The notes beneath the pieces are model-generated. The model was not told where the DNA came from. It did not search any database and saw nothing but the letters and a program-made list of their open reading frames with translations. This document shows, piece after piece, positions 1 through 7,593 of a DNA stretch of 13,738 bases. The DNA comes from Nanobdellota archaeon (GTDB lineage: Archaea; Nanobdellota; Nanobdellia; Woesearchaeales; GW2011-AR15). Position 1 is the stretch's first letter; the number at the start of each line of letters is the position of its first letter. A program made the position numbers and the translations under genes. Where the stretch lies: contig JAHIYL010000164.1 in NCBI GenBank assembly GCA_018815145.1, forward strand, positions 1-13,738. Direction: 5' to 3'.

Positions 1-10
1 AAGGGTATGT

Positions 11-1408
11 GTGATCAAAATGGACCTGTTCGATAATCTCAACCCAATTGATTTCAGATATTACGGAAGGAGCAAAAATGCCTTTGATACTCTCAGCCCT
101 TATCTTTCTGAGAATGCTTTTATAAAATATCAGGCAGAAGTAGAAGTTGCACTTGTAAAAGTGCTTGCTGACAGAAAGCTCTGCCCAAGATCAGCATATG
201 AAGAAGTCAAAATAGCAGCATCAAAAGTGACCTGCAAAGAGATATACGAAGAAGAAGACAGGATCCATCACAATATCAGAGCACTGGTCAACATTATCCA
301 AAAGAATGTGCCTGATCCTGTCAAACCATATGTGCATTTCACTGCCACAAGCTATGATATTGTTGAAAATGCAAATGCAAAAAGATACAGGGATGCAACA
401 AGAAAAGTTGTTGTTCCTGCAATGCTTGAACTGGAAAAGACTTTGATTGACCTTGCACTTAGAGAAAAAGCAACACTTCAGATAGGAAGGACCCATGGCC
501 AACATGCAGAACCCATAACTTTTGGCTTCACAATATCCGGCTATGTTTCAAGGCTTGGCAATCGGATAAAATCTGTCAGATCTGCTGCAGAGAACCTGAG
601 AGGAAAATTTTCAGGAGCTGTCGGATCATACAATGCTTCATCACTGTTTTTCAAGGATCCTGAAGAATTTGAGACATGCGTCCTGAAGGAGCTTGATCTC
701 TTGCCATGCATCCAGTCAAGCCAGGTTGCAGAAGCTGAAAGCATGACTGACTTTGTACATTCGCTCATATCAGCTTTTGGAGTCCTTGCAAATATTGCAG
801 ATGACATGAGAAATCTGCAGAGGACTGAGATAAATGAGGTTGCTGAAGGATTTGGAAAAGCACAGGTCGGTTCATCCACTATGCCACACAAGAGGAATCC
901 CATAAATTTTGAGAATGTAAAATCATTCTACAAAGAATTCATGCCAAGGATGATGACAAGGTATCTTGACCAGATATCAGATCATCAGCGTGACCTGACA
1001 AATTCAGCATCATCAAGATTCATCCCTGAAATCATAGCTGCACTTGTTCTTTCTGTGCAGAGGCTTGATAAGATTATGTCAAAATTAGTTGTTGACAAAG
1101 AATCAATAAAGAGAAATTTTGATCTGCATAAATCAATGGTTGCAGCTGAACCTGCATATATACTGCTCGCAGCAAACGGCCATCCTGATGCACATGAATA
1201 TGTGAGAGAAAAGACACTTGAGTCTGAGAAGACAGGATTGCCATTATCTGAGCTAATTTTTGCAGATGAAAGCATAAAGAGATATCTTGATAAGCTTACA
1301 ACTGGGCAGAAAGAGATGCTGAAGAGTCCAGAGAGTTACATTGGAATTGCTGACAGGAAGGCGGAAAAAGTCGCAATGTACTGGAAAAAGGAACTGGGGA
1401 TAAAGTGA
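11..1408 (+). CDS. purB: Adenylosuccinate lyase
   Basis: PurB cleaves fumarate from SAICAR (purine pathway step 8) and from adenylosuccinate (AMP formation). It belongs to the fumarase/aspartase superfamily of cytosolic homotetramers. Seen in the 465-aa protein: the HFTATSYDIVENA segment (residues 109-121), the GRTHGQHAEP motif with the catalytic-type His162, and the mobile signature loop GSSTMPHKRNP (287-297) followed by Glu301. The HH pair at 86-87 fits the other conserved histidine region. Length is normal for the family. The start is uncertain: GTG at 11 has AAGGG 5 nt upstream, ATG at 20 is an alternative, and the frame is open to the window edge, so a start before the window cannot be excluded. 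It is followed after 60 nt by small genes not related to purines. Identity is secure; the start is less so. Confidence 0.96.
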   Translation: MIKMDLFDNLNPIDFRYYGRSKNAFDTLSPYLSENAFIKYQAEVEVALVKVLADRKLCPRSAYEEVKIAASKVTCKEIYEEEDRIHHNIRALVNIIQKNVPDPVKPYVHFTATSYDIVENANAKRYRDATRKVVVPAMLELEKTLIDLALREKATLQIGRTHGQHAEPITFGFTISGYVSRLGNRIKSVRSAAENLRGKFSGAVGSYNASSLFFKDPEEFETCVLKELDLLPCIQSSQVAEAESMTDFVHSLISAFGVLANIADDMRNLQRTEINEVAEGFGKAQVGSSTMPHKRNPINFENVKSFYKEFMPRMMTRYLDQISDHQRDLTNSASSRFIPEIIAALVLSVQRLDKIMSKLVVDKESIKRNFDLHKSMVAAEPAYILLAANGHPDAHEYVREKTLESEKTGLPLSELIFADESIKRYLDKLTTGQKEMLKSPESYIGIADRKAEKVAMYWKKELGIK

Positions 1409-1468
1409 TAGAGGGTCTGAAATCTTAAGTTGTGAAGAGAAACACGAGAAAACTGATGAAAATAAGAA

Positions 1469-1909
1469 ATGAAACCGAAGAAAAGCAATAAGGCAAAAAT
1501 AGGAGATATACCTGAAAAATATGACTTTTTCCTTAATCCTTATCCAAATCGTGTTTTTTATAAATGCCCAAAATGTGATAGTAAAACAAAAAAGAAGAAA
1601 CTTCCGCTTAGTATTGAGATTGAAATTAAAAAGATGTTTTTCAACCTGAATAAAACATGCAGATTCTGTGAAAATTGCGAGTTATTAATAGTAAAAAAGG
1701 CAGAAATTGAAGATATTCTCTATGTTGCTTTTGGCATAAGGATTACTGATAAGGATTATATCATTGTGGGAACATTTGACGAGGATTATTATGTTGAGGG
1801 TGTTACTGACCTAAATGAGAGTGGCTTTTTTAGCCATTTATTTTTGTTTAAGAATGTATGGAATTTTGAACCAATGCCACGATATGTGTGGGTGAAGGAT
1901 AAAAAATGA
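1469..1909 (+). CDS. Small zinc-ribbon protein of unknown function
   Basis: I cannot assign a function. The 146-aa protein is soluble and lysine-rich. It has a CPKC pair (C33, C36) and a second cluster C64-x2-C67-x2-C70, so five cysteines are available for a treble-clef or zinc-ribbon site. The layout NPYP..., CPKC...KT...K.PL, then LNKTCRFCENCELL resembles, from memory, a widespread family of small hypothetical proteins found in archaea and bacteria; this needs a profile search. The C-terminal half (75-146) has alternating hydrophobic and acidic stretches and no obvious motif. ATG at 1469 was chosen as the first in-frame ATG after the purB stop; no strong ribosome binding site or TATA box is visible. 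The next gene begins 15 nt after its stop, which suggests cotranscription. Base composition looks more AT-rich than that of the flanking pur genes. Confidence 0.8.
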   Translation: MKPKKSNKAKIGDIPEKYDFFLNPYPNRVFYKCPKCDSKTKKKKLPLSIEIEIKKMFFNLNKTCRFCENCELLIVKKAEIEDILYVAFGIRITDKDYIIVGTFDEDYYVEGVTDLNESGFFSHLFLFKNVWNFEPMPRYVWVKDKK

Positions 1910-1924
1910 AGAGATGATGAACAA

Positions 1925-2350
1925 ATGATAATTAAAAAAGCATTTGAGGACTTTTTATCAGAGCAGAAAGCCAGGCTTTCACCTAAAACATACAGCGATT
2001 ATAAATCAGTAATTGGGCTGTTCGAGGATAGCCTGGATGGATATGCTTGGAATAATCTGGATGACTGCGACAACGCGTATCAGGATGCTAGAAAAAAGAA
2101 TTTAAGTTTTATTGACATATATGACCACAGTTACATCTGGGAAAATGTTGGTGAATTCCTTGATTACTTTATTCCAAGAAAAGTCAATTGGGGTGATGAA
2201 TTTGTCCTAAAAACTTGCCCTCGAATAATCAGAAAATTCCTCAAATGGATGAGGGGAAAAAATCTCCTGGACAAGACAAATGTGGAAATACATCAATGCT
2301 GTGAAAACCAGACCTGGGAAGATTCTTTGAGGGAAATGGGATTTAAGTAG
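1925..2350 (+). CDS. Stand-alone integrase-like core-binding (SAM-like) domain protein
   Basis: 141-aa protein. The N-terminal segment (about residues 6-40: FEDFLSEQKARLSPKTYSDY, then a VIGLFEDSL helix) resembles the N-terminal core-binding domain of tyrosine recombinases, which typically reads 'FL..k...LS.kT...Y'. The family's catalytic domain, with its R...HxxR...Y residues, is entirely absent and the gene stops cleanly at 2350. A later segment, YFIPRKVNWGDEF followed by KFLKWMRGKNLL (about 94-117), looks like the closing helices of such a domain. It could be a DNA-binding helper, a relic, or a domain with a different role. From memory, similar short proteins occur across archaea and bacteria as hypothetical proteins. 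It starts 15 nt after the zinc-ribbon gene, so the pair may be an operon. The fold is an inference from a short motif. Confidence 0.75.
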   Translation: MIIKKAFEDFLSEQKARLSPKTYSDYKSVIGLFEDSLDGYAWNNLDDCDNAYQDARKKNLSFIDIYDHSYIWENVGEFLDYFIPRKVNWGDEFVLKTCPRIIRKFLKWMRGKNLLDKTNVEIHQCCENQTWEDSLREMGFK

Positions 2351-2400
2351 GAAAGTAATTTGTCTAATTTAATTTGACAAAAAGCAATTTAGTGAAAAGA

Positions 2401-2736
2401 ATGATTAAAAATCAGGAAAGTATTCGGGAATTGATTATTCTAGGATTAACCTTTTCTTCTGTAATTATATTTTGGCAAAATGATATCTTGATTTTCTTCA
2501 TACTAATCTCTATTTATATGGTCAGATCATATTTGTGGCATAAACCTGGAGACCATATTCTTTTTGTGATTTCTATGTTGCTTGGTTTCATAATGGAGTT
2601 TACCTTCACCTATGCAGGAATCTATCAATTTGCTCGTCCAACATTTTTTAACATACCTTTCTGGATTCCACTGTCATGGGGTTTAAGTCTACTCCTCTTT
2701 TTTAGAATTACCCAGCCTATAATGAAGAAATGTTGA
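2401..2736 (+). CDS. Small multi-pass membrane protein of unknown function
   Basis: The product (111 aa from ATG 2401) is strongly hydrophobic with about four predicted membrane helices: around ELIILGLTFSSVIIF, ILIFFILISIYMV, HILFVISMLLGFIMEF and FWIPLSWGLSLLLFF. Polar marks between helices are HKPGDH, a Glu in GFIMEF, and the FNIPFWIPLSWG stretch. This 'G...E...Y.G.Y.F..P...IP.W.P..WG' pattern recalls small DUF-type membrane proteins, but I do not recognise a named family. The frame opens at a TTG at 2374, giving 120 aa, and there is a GTG at 2392. ATG 2401 was preferred because GTGA sits 5 nt upstream and the TTG has no ribosome binding site. It begins 50 nt after the preceding gene. The positive C-terminus (ending MKKC) suggests a cytoplasmic end. 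Confidence 0.65.
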   Translation: MIKNQESIRELIILGLTFSSVIIFWQNDILIFFILISIYMVRSYLWHKPGDHILFVISMLLGFIMEFTFTYAGIYQFARPTFFNIPFWIPLSWGLSLLLFFRITQPIMKKC

Positions 2737-2737
2737 C

Positions 2738-2748
2738 CTTCAATTTTT
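2738..2748 (+). terminator. Possible T-tract terminator after the small membrane-protein gene
   Basis: A run of five T (2744-2748) lies just after the stop codon at 2736 and before the purH promoter. Archaeal termination often needs only a T-tract, so this is a plausible 3' end. A short inverted repeat TGTCT-ATCC-AGACA follows at 2752-2765. Evidence is weak because T-runs are frequent in this AT-rich DNA. Confidence 0.25.
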
Positions 2749-2786
2749 ACGTGTCTATCCAGACATATGTTCTGCAGAGCAATTAA

Positions 2787-2796
2787 CTTTAAAAAG
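2787..2796 (+). promoter_or_regulatory. TATA box of purH (near-leaderless promoter)
   Basis: CTTTAAAAAG is a good archaeal TATA-like box centred about 26 nt before the purH ATG at 2817. Archaeal transcription normally starts about 25 nt downstream of the TATA centre, so the transcript would begin at or within a few bases of the ATG. No ribosome binding site precedes the ATG, which agrees with leaderless initiation. Confidence 0.6.
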
Positions 2797-2816
2797 AAAA
2801 AAATTATTAGCAAAGC

Positions 2817-4424
2817 ATGGGGGTTTCGAGTTTGGCCATAAAGACAGCACTCATTAGTGTTTCTGACAAAACAAATATAGACATCCTGCTAAACTCCCTC
2901 AAGAAATTTGATGTAAAGATCATTTCTACAGGCGGGACAGCCAGGAAATTAAAAGAGCTTGGTTATGAATGCACTGAGGTCTCTGAAATCACAGGTTCAG
3001 AGGAATATCCTGACGGACTTGTGAAGACCCTGCATCCAAAGATTCATTTTGCAATTCTTTTTGATAGGGAAAACCCTGAACATGTGAAAAGAGTTGATGA
3101 AGAAAAGATTCAGCCCATTGACATGGTTGTGTGCAATCTATATCCTTTTGAAAGAACAGTTAAAAAACAAGGCGTGACAAAAGAAGAGGCTACTGCAAAT
3201 ATTGACATAGGCGGAGTTGCGATGATTCGCGCTGCAGCAAAAAACCATAAATATGTATCTGTTGTTACAGGCCCGGAAAGCTACAGGAAAATATGTGATG
3301 AACTTGAAAAAACTAATGGCATCCTTTCTGAAGAGACAAATCAATTACTTGCAAAAAAAGGATTTTCGCATACAGCAGAATATGATTCAATGATAACCTC
3401 GTATCTTGAGACAGATGAGTTTCCTGAAAAGCAGTCAATGAATTTTGATATTGTCCAGAAATTGAGGTACGGAGAAAATCCACATCAAAAAGGAGTATTC
3501 TATTCATATCATTCACTTACCAATGATTTTGGATTCCGGCAGCTTCAGGGAAAAGAAATATCTTACAATAACCTGAATGATATGGATGGTGTTGTAAGGA
3601 TCCTCAGGGATTTTTCAAATCACCTGACAGATGAAAAACTTGCGGTCATTTCAAAACATACCAATCCTTGCGGCATTGCTACATCTGACAACCTGGCTGA
3701 GGCTTTTGAAAGGGCATGGAACTGCGACAATGTATCTGCATTCGGAAGTGTCATAGGAGCAAATTCTGAATTTGACAAGGCATCTGCAGAATTTATCAGA
3801 CCTAAATTTGTGGAAGTGATAATAGCACCTAAATTTTCAGAAGAAGCACTTGATGTTCTGAAGAATAAAAAGAATCTGCGGCTTATTGAAATAATTGACA
3901 TGGATGCATTCAAAAATATTCCTGACAAAGAATACAGGTTCACTGACTTTGGTCTGCTGGTGCAATCAAGAGATAAGGGGCTTTTTGAAAAGATTGAGGT
4001 CATGTGCGGCAAGATTGAGCATGACAAAGCTGAAGAGATTGTATCCTTTGGTATGCTTGCACTTAAGAATGTGAAATCCAATTGCATCGGTATTGTAAGA
4101 GAGCATAAGCCGGGGTTTTTTGAACAGGTCGGTGTCGGGATAGGACAACCAAACAGGAAAGATGCAGTAATTCTGGCATGTGATAAAGCAATAAGCAATC
4201 TCAAGCAGGAATTTGGTGAGGAATATGCAGGGAAACTGTCAGGATTATTTTTGTTTTCTGATGCATTTTTTCCGTTTTCCGATAATATTGAGATTGCAGA
4301 GAGTTATGATATAAAGAATATTGTTGAGCCGGGCGGTTCTGTCAAGGATGATGAAGTCATCGCTGCTGCAAAAGGATTTGGAATGAACTTGATTTTTACA
4401 GGCATGCGCCACTTCAGACACTGA
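2817..4424 (+). CDS. purH: Bifunctional AICAR formyltransferase / IMP cyclohydrolase
   Basis: PurH carries out the last two steps to IMP: formyl transfer from 10-formyl-THF to AICAR, then ring closure. The 535-aa protein has both domains. The N-terminal MGS-like cyclohydrolase domain shows STGGTARKL (GGTA at 39-42), a TGSEEYPDG segment and KTLHPKIH (from 70). The transformylase domain shows RYGENPHQKG, the KHTNPCG active-site motif (Lys280, His281) and the C-terminal FSDAFFPFSDNIE and IVEPGGSVKDDEV segments. Length is normal and no key residue is missing. Many archaea use PurP and PurO instead, so a complete bacterial-type PurH is informative about this lineage; transfer from bacteria is possible but not shown here. 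ATG 2817 fits the TATA spacing. Confidence 0.97.
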   Translation: MGVSSLAIKTALISVSDKTNIDILLNSLKKFDVKIISTGGTARKLKELGYECTEVSEITGSEEYPDGLVKTLHPKIHFAILFDRENPEHVKRVDEEKIQPIDMVVCNLYPFERTVKKQGVTKEEATANIDIGGVAMIRAAAKNHKYVSVVTGPESYRKICDELEKTNGILSEETNQLLAKKGFSHTAEYDSMITSYLETDEFPEKQSMNFDIVQKLRYGENPHQKGVFYSYHSLTNDFGFRQLQGKEISYNNLNDMDGVVRILRDFSNHLTDEKLAVISKHTNPCGIATSDNLAEAFERAWNCDNVSAFGSVIGANSEFDKASAEFIRPKFVEVIIAPKFSEEALDVLKNKKNLRLIEIIDMDAFKNIPDKEYRFTDFGLLVQSRDKGLFEKIEVMCGKIEHDKAEEIVSFGMLALKNVKSNCIGIVREHKPGFFEQVGVGIGQPNRKDAVILACDKAISNLKQEFGEEYAGKLSGLFLFSDAFFPFSDNIEIAESYDIKNIVEPGGSVKDDEVIAAAKGFGMNLIFTGMRHFRH

Positions 4425-4474
4425 ATAAAGAGAAGTTTAGTGAGATTAATAGAATATTGAGTTTCAATTTATGC

Positions 4475-4570
4475 TAATTTTACATACAAAGGCGGCAGTC
4501 GGTTCTACGAACCTCGTCGGGCCTCCCCGATGGGGCATCCCCCTGCCCGACCTGCGCCAATGTAAAATTA
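4475..4570. other. GC-rich, highly self-complementary element bounded by 11-bp inverted repeats
   Basis: The 176-bp purH-purF gap holds a striking palindromic element. Its ends form a perfect inverted repeat, TAATTTTACAT (4475-4485) and ATGTAAAATTA (4560-4570). Inside, GGCG-g-CAG (4491-4498) pairs with CTG-CGCC (4552-4558). A hairpin GGTTC-TAC-GAACC occupies 4501-4513. GTCGGGC (4516-4522) pairs perfectly with GCCCGAC (4545-4551) around a CCCC/GGGG-rich tip at 4525-4543. The fold is a three-way junction that can form on either strand. The core 4491-4558 is about 74% G+C (50 of 68) in AT-rich DNA. The right arm abuts the purF TATA box, so the element would not be in a leaderless purF mRNA. It could be a MITE or REP-like mobile palindrome, a structured 3' end of purH mRNA, or a small RNA. 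No target duplication is visible. It does not fit a tRNA or the purine riboswitch. Confidence 0.8.
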
Positions 4571-4580
4571 CTTAAATATT
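4571..4580 (+). promoter_or_regulatory. TATA box of purF (near-leaderless promoter)
   Basis: CTTAAATATT is centred about 26 nt before the purF ATG at 4601 and directly follows the inverted-repeat element. The spacing predicts a transcript beginning at or very near the ATG, and no ribosome binding site is seen (the 20 nt before the ATG are A/T-rich). The purH promoter shows the same arrangement. Confidence 0.6.
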
Positions 4581-4600
4581 AAATAGTGTAATGAAAAAAA

Positions 4601-6145
4601 ATGCCTAATGAATTAAAAGAAGAATGCGGAATTGCAGGCGGTGCATTGTATGATAAGGATCAAAACATTGTGCCTTATCTGCATAAGATGATCCTGAATC
4701 TGCAGAACAGAGGCCAGCTTTCTTCAGGTGTCTCTACATTTAATGAAAAAAGGGATCATTTGATTTCTACATACAAAGACCTTGGCAGTGTCAATGAGGT
4801 CTTTAAGACACAGAATCCGGCAAAAACAAAAGAAATCTATTCAAAGTACTCAGGAGACAGAGGGATAGCGCACACAAGATATGCAACGTGTGGTGTTGCC
4901 AGCAGATCAGATGCGCATCCGTTTGAAAGGGTCCATGGAAGAAAATATAAGTGGTTCTCATTGTGTTTCAATGGCAACCTTGCAAATTATTCTGAATTGC
5001 GGAGAAAGCTGCTTGAAAAAAAAGACTATCATATGATCCATAATAATGATACAGAGATAATAATGCACAATATCTCAAAGACAATTGCAGAGCTTGATCC
5101 AAAGGACAATCACGGACCGGGACTTAGTGATGTATTTGCAAAACTCAGCAAGAGCTTTGATGGTGCATATAATCTGGGTATGCTCAATGCAGATGGAAAA
5201 TTGATGGCACTACGTGATCCATTGGGATTTAAACCTCTCTGCTATTCAAAAGATGATGAGAAGGTCCTCTTTGCTTCAGAATCCGTCGCACTGGACCATT
5301 GCGGTGTAAACAATGTTAAGGATTTGCAGCCGGGCCAAATTCTGATCAACAATGGTGACGAGACAAAAGTTGAGAGATTTGCAAGTTCTCCCAAAAAAGC
5401 CCATTGCATGTTTGAATGGGTATATTTTGCAAATGTCAGTTCGACAATTGATGAAAGCAGTGTATATGTTGCACGTGAGAATCTTGGAAAAGCCATGGCT
5501 AGGTCAGAGCCCTTGGATATTGATGATTCATATGTAGTGATACCTGTACCTGATTCATCGAAACCATTTGGTGATTCCTATGCATATGAATTAGGTCTTC
5601 CATCAAGAGAGGGTTTGGTGAGAAACCGGTACATAGGAAGGACTTTTATTGAAGGAGTCAATAGGCAGAATAAGGTTGAAGACAAATTCACAGTATTAAA
5701 AGAGATAACAAAAGGCAAAAAAGTCCTATTGATGGATGATTCGATTGTGCGGGGAAATACCAGCAAGAAATTAGTAGATTTTATCAAGAAAAAAGGTCAG
5801 GCAAAAGAAGTGCATCTCAGGATTTCCTGTCCGCCCATTGTTGCTCCTTGTTTCTATGGCATCGACATGTCAACCATAGAAGAGCTTATTGCAGCAAAAT
5901 TCCATAAGGAAGTTGGTGAGGATATCTCTGATGATGCCTGTGAAAGATTTGCAGCAAATCAGGGAGCAGATTCGCTGATATTCCAGAAGATAAATGACAT
6001 ACCAAAATCCTTAGGGTTTCCTGCATCAGACTTGTGTATGGCATGCCTGAATGGAGATTATCCGACTGAAGCCGGGTGTGAGCTATATAAGAAAGCACAA
6101 GAGAACCATAAGAATGGGATCTCCAGAAGACCTTATGAGTGTTGA
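4601..6145 (+). CDS. purF: Amidophosphoribosyltransferase (iron-sulfur type)
   Basis: PurF makes phosphoribosylamine from PRPP and glutamine, the first committed step of purine synthesis. The N-terminal Ntn-type glutaminase domain starts KEECGIAGG. Cys9 is the expected nucleophile, so an eight-residue propeptide must be removed. The phosphoribosyltransferase domain carries the PRPP loop LLMDDSIVRGNTS (D379, D380). Four cysteines match the [4Fe-4S] ligands of the Bacillus-type enzyme: C269 (HCMFEWVYFA), C417 (PCFYGID), and C479 and C482 (LCMACLNGDYPT). This is therefore the propeptide/Fe-S class. The usual RGQESAG segment reads RGQLSSG here (37-43), a variant seen in some PurF subfamilies. The gene is 514 aa, slightly long but within range. 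It ends convergently, 50 bp from the next gene. Confidence 0.97.
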   Translation: MPNELKEECGIAGGALYDKDQNIVPYLHKMILNLQNRGQLSSGVSTFNEKRDHLISTYKDLGSVNEVFKTQNPAKTKEIYSKYSGDRGIAHTRYATCGVASRSDAHPFERVHGRKYKWFSLCFNGNLANYSELRRKLLEKKDYHMIHNNDTEIIMHNISKTIAELDPKDNHGPGLSDVFAKLSKSFDGAYNLGMLNADGKLMALRDPLGFKPLCYSKDDEKVLFASESVALDHCGVNNVKDLQPGQILINNGDETKVERFASSPKKAHCMFEWVYFANVSSTIDESSVYVARENLGKAMARSEPLDIDDSYVVIPVPDSSKPFGDSYAYELGLPSREGLVRNRYIGRTFIEGVNRQNKVEDKFTVLKEITKGKKVLLMDDSIVRGNTSKKLVDFIKKKGQAKEVHLRISCPPIVAPCFYGIDMSTIEELIAAKFHKEVGEDISDDACERFAANQGADSLIFQKINDIPKSLGFPASDLCMACLNGDYPTEAGCELYKKAQENHKNGISRRPYEC

Positions 6146-6195
6146 TATCCTAACTGTTTTCTATAGAGTCTCTGAATGAAATTGATTTAATATAT

Positions 6196-7590
6196 TTACT
6201 CAAGCTCATTCTCTTCTTCTGCCTTCAGAATAGCCTCATCAACTGTCTCTTTGTTCCATCCTTTTTCCATCAGGTTCTTTCTTATGGATTCTTCTGAAAA
6301 TCCGTGCTGCAGTTTGACTTTGATGAATCTCATCAGATTCTCATTGCCCGGAGACTGATTCCCTTCTGATAATTTTGGTCTGAATTTTGCTTTGGCAGCA
6401 AAGACAATGATTATCAAAGATAATATACATACAATGCTTATCAGGATCATTATCATACTTTTTGGATCAAAGCCTCCTGCATTGTCAATTTCACCAATGA
6501 CCTGACCTGTAAGTGTTGGATCCCTGACTATTATCTTATTTTCCCGGACATCCAGTTCAAATGCTTTTTCCCTGGAACGTCCAAGATAATTCAGTTTCAC
6601 ATTTATGACGAATATGCCCGGTTCAATGCTATTGGTGTCCCAGTATGAAGAAAGTTCTTTTTTTGCCAGAGCAGGCACATCAACTGTGCTGGACTTATAA
6701 GTCTCGACAACAACATTATTTTCATCCTGGATCTCTGTCACTGCATAGACATCATTTATCCTGTTGTTCCACTCATTCCTGGCAATTATATCAAACTTCG
6801 CGATTGTCCCAAGCTTAAATGAACCTATTCTCAGCTCTTCAATCTCCAGGAGCGGTTCGCCTATATCAAAGTCTTTTTCAATGACAAGCACTTTTTCACC
6901 ATATTCTATGAGTGCCAGGGCATGATATGTACCAGGTGAGACCCTTGCATTCCACTGTGCAGTCAACTTTGATTTCTTTTTTGATTCAAGCAGGATTTCA
7001 TCAGTGCTTATCTTGGCAACAGATTGCCCATCAGAACTTGTTATGATGATCTGGCCTTTGATACTTTCCAGATCTTCGCTTCCGACATTGGAAAGAGATA
7101 CAGTAAAATCAACAATTTCATCAGGTTTTGCATCGCTTATGTACAATATTCCCTGCAGATATTCATCCGGATAAGGGACATTCACAGTCAGCCTGTGCAT
7201 GACACCTATGTTTGCTTTTATCAGGTTGTCTTCTCCTGGTCCATTTTCAGACATTTCAACAACATAGATATCTGCATGTATCGGACCCGGCTTCATCTTC
7301 ACCGGCATATCTAATCTGTAGTAAACAGATTTTTCGGATTCAGATGCAGATATTTTGATCCTATCATTTTCAAGAGAGAGATAATCTGCCAGGTCTCCTT
7401 TCATGTAAACTGCAAACTCTGCATCCTTATGCTCATTATTGATTATCCTGAAAGATAGTGTTTTTTCAATATTCTCTTCAAAGAAGATTTCGCTCTTTGA
7501 TGGAGCAACACCTACTGCCTGGACAATTGATGTTAAGAGAATGCAGAGTACAATGAATCCAATTATCCTGATAAAATTGTTTTTTCTCAT
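6196..7590 (-). CDS. Secreted, C-terminally membrane-anchored Ig-like protein with cytoplasmic helical tail
   Basis: 464-aa protein of unknown specific function. A signal peptide covers residues 1-25 (MRKNNF then a hydrophobic core ending SIVQA). The ectodomain, about 26-375, consists of beta-rich Ig-like or CARDB/NEW3-type modules with segments such as DFTVSLSNVGSEDLESIKG and FDIIARNEWNNRINDVYAVT, as in archaeal COG1470-like surface proteins. One membrane helix follows (about 378-398, MIMILISIVCILSLIIIVF). The cytoplasmic tail carries a small helical motif at 422-454 (GFSEESIRKNLMEKGW...VDEAI), resembling a UBA-like helical hairpin found in several DPANN membrane proteins. ATG 7590 gives the complete signal peptide. 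No ribosome binding site is seen. The start codon lies inside a repeat shared with the end of the giant gene. It is probably a cell-surface partner of that protein; this is inference. Confidence 0.85.
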   Translation of the reverse strand: MRKNNFIRIIGFIVLCILLTSIVQAVGVAPSKSEIFFEENIEKTLSFRIINNEHKDAEFAVYMKGDLADYLSLENDRIKISASESEKSVYYRLDMPVKMKPGPIHADIYVVEMSENGPGEDNLIKANIGVMHRLTVNVPYPDEYLQGILYISDAKPDEIVDFTVSLSNVGSEDLESIKGQIIITSSDGQSVAKISTDEILLESKKKSKLTAQWNARVSPGTYHALALIEYGEKVLVIEKDFDIGEPLLEIEELRIGSFKLGTIAKFDIIARNEWNNRINDVYAVTEIQDENNVVVETYKSSTVDVPALAKKELSSYWDTNSIEPGIFVINVKLNYLGRSREKAFELDVRENKIIVRDPTLTGQVIGEIDNAGGFDPKSMIMILISIVCILSLIIIVFAAKAKFRPKLSEGNQSPGNENLMRFIKVKLQHGFSEESIRKNLMEKGWNKETVDEAILKAEEENELE

Positions 7591-7593
7591 GTT
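7572..7593. repeat. Direct repeat flanking the toxin-antitoxin cassette, copy 1
   Basis: The 22 bp match 8399-8420 at 20 positions, with a perfect 14-bp core (TTTTTTCTCATGTT, 7580-7593). This copy covers the first codons of the minus-strand 464-aa gene, with the start codon at 7588-7590. The two copies bracket the toxin-antitoxin genes and lie 827 bp apart. Confidence 0.75.

Noticed and set aside
2752..2765. TGTCT-ATCC-AGACA inverted repeat upstream of purH as an operator
   Set aside because: It is only 5 bp per arm, has no second copy near purF, and is easily expected by chance.
3620..4204. 194-codon antisense frame within purH
   Set aside because: It is a shadow of a strongly conserved gene, with biased composition and no ribosome binding site or motif.
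4491..4559. tRNA-like reading of the GC-rich element (GGTTC/GAACC resembling a T-arm)
   Set aside because: The hairpin has a 3-nt loop instead of 7, is in the wrong position, and the acceptor ends pair over only about four bases. Neither strand gives a cloverleaf.
4475..4570. Purine riboswitch controlling purF
   Set aside because: The conserved loops of that riboswitch are absent, and the element lies upstream of the TATA box, so it would not be in the purF transcript.
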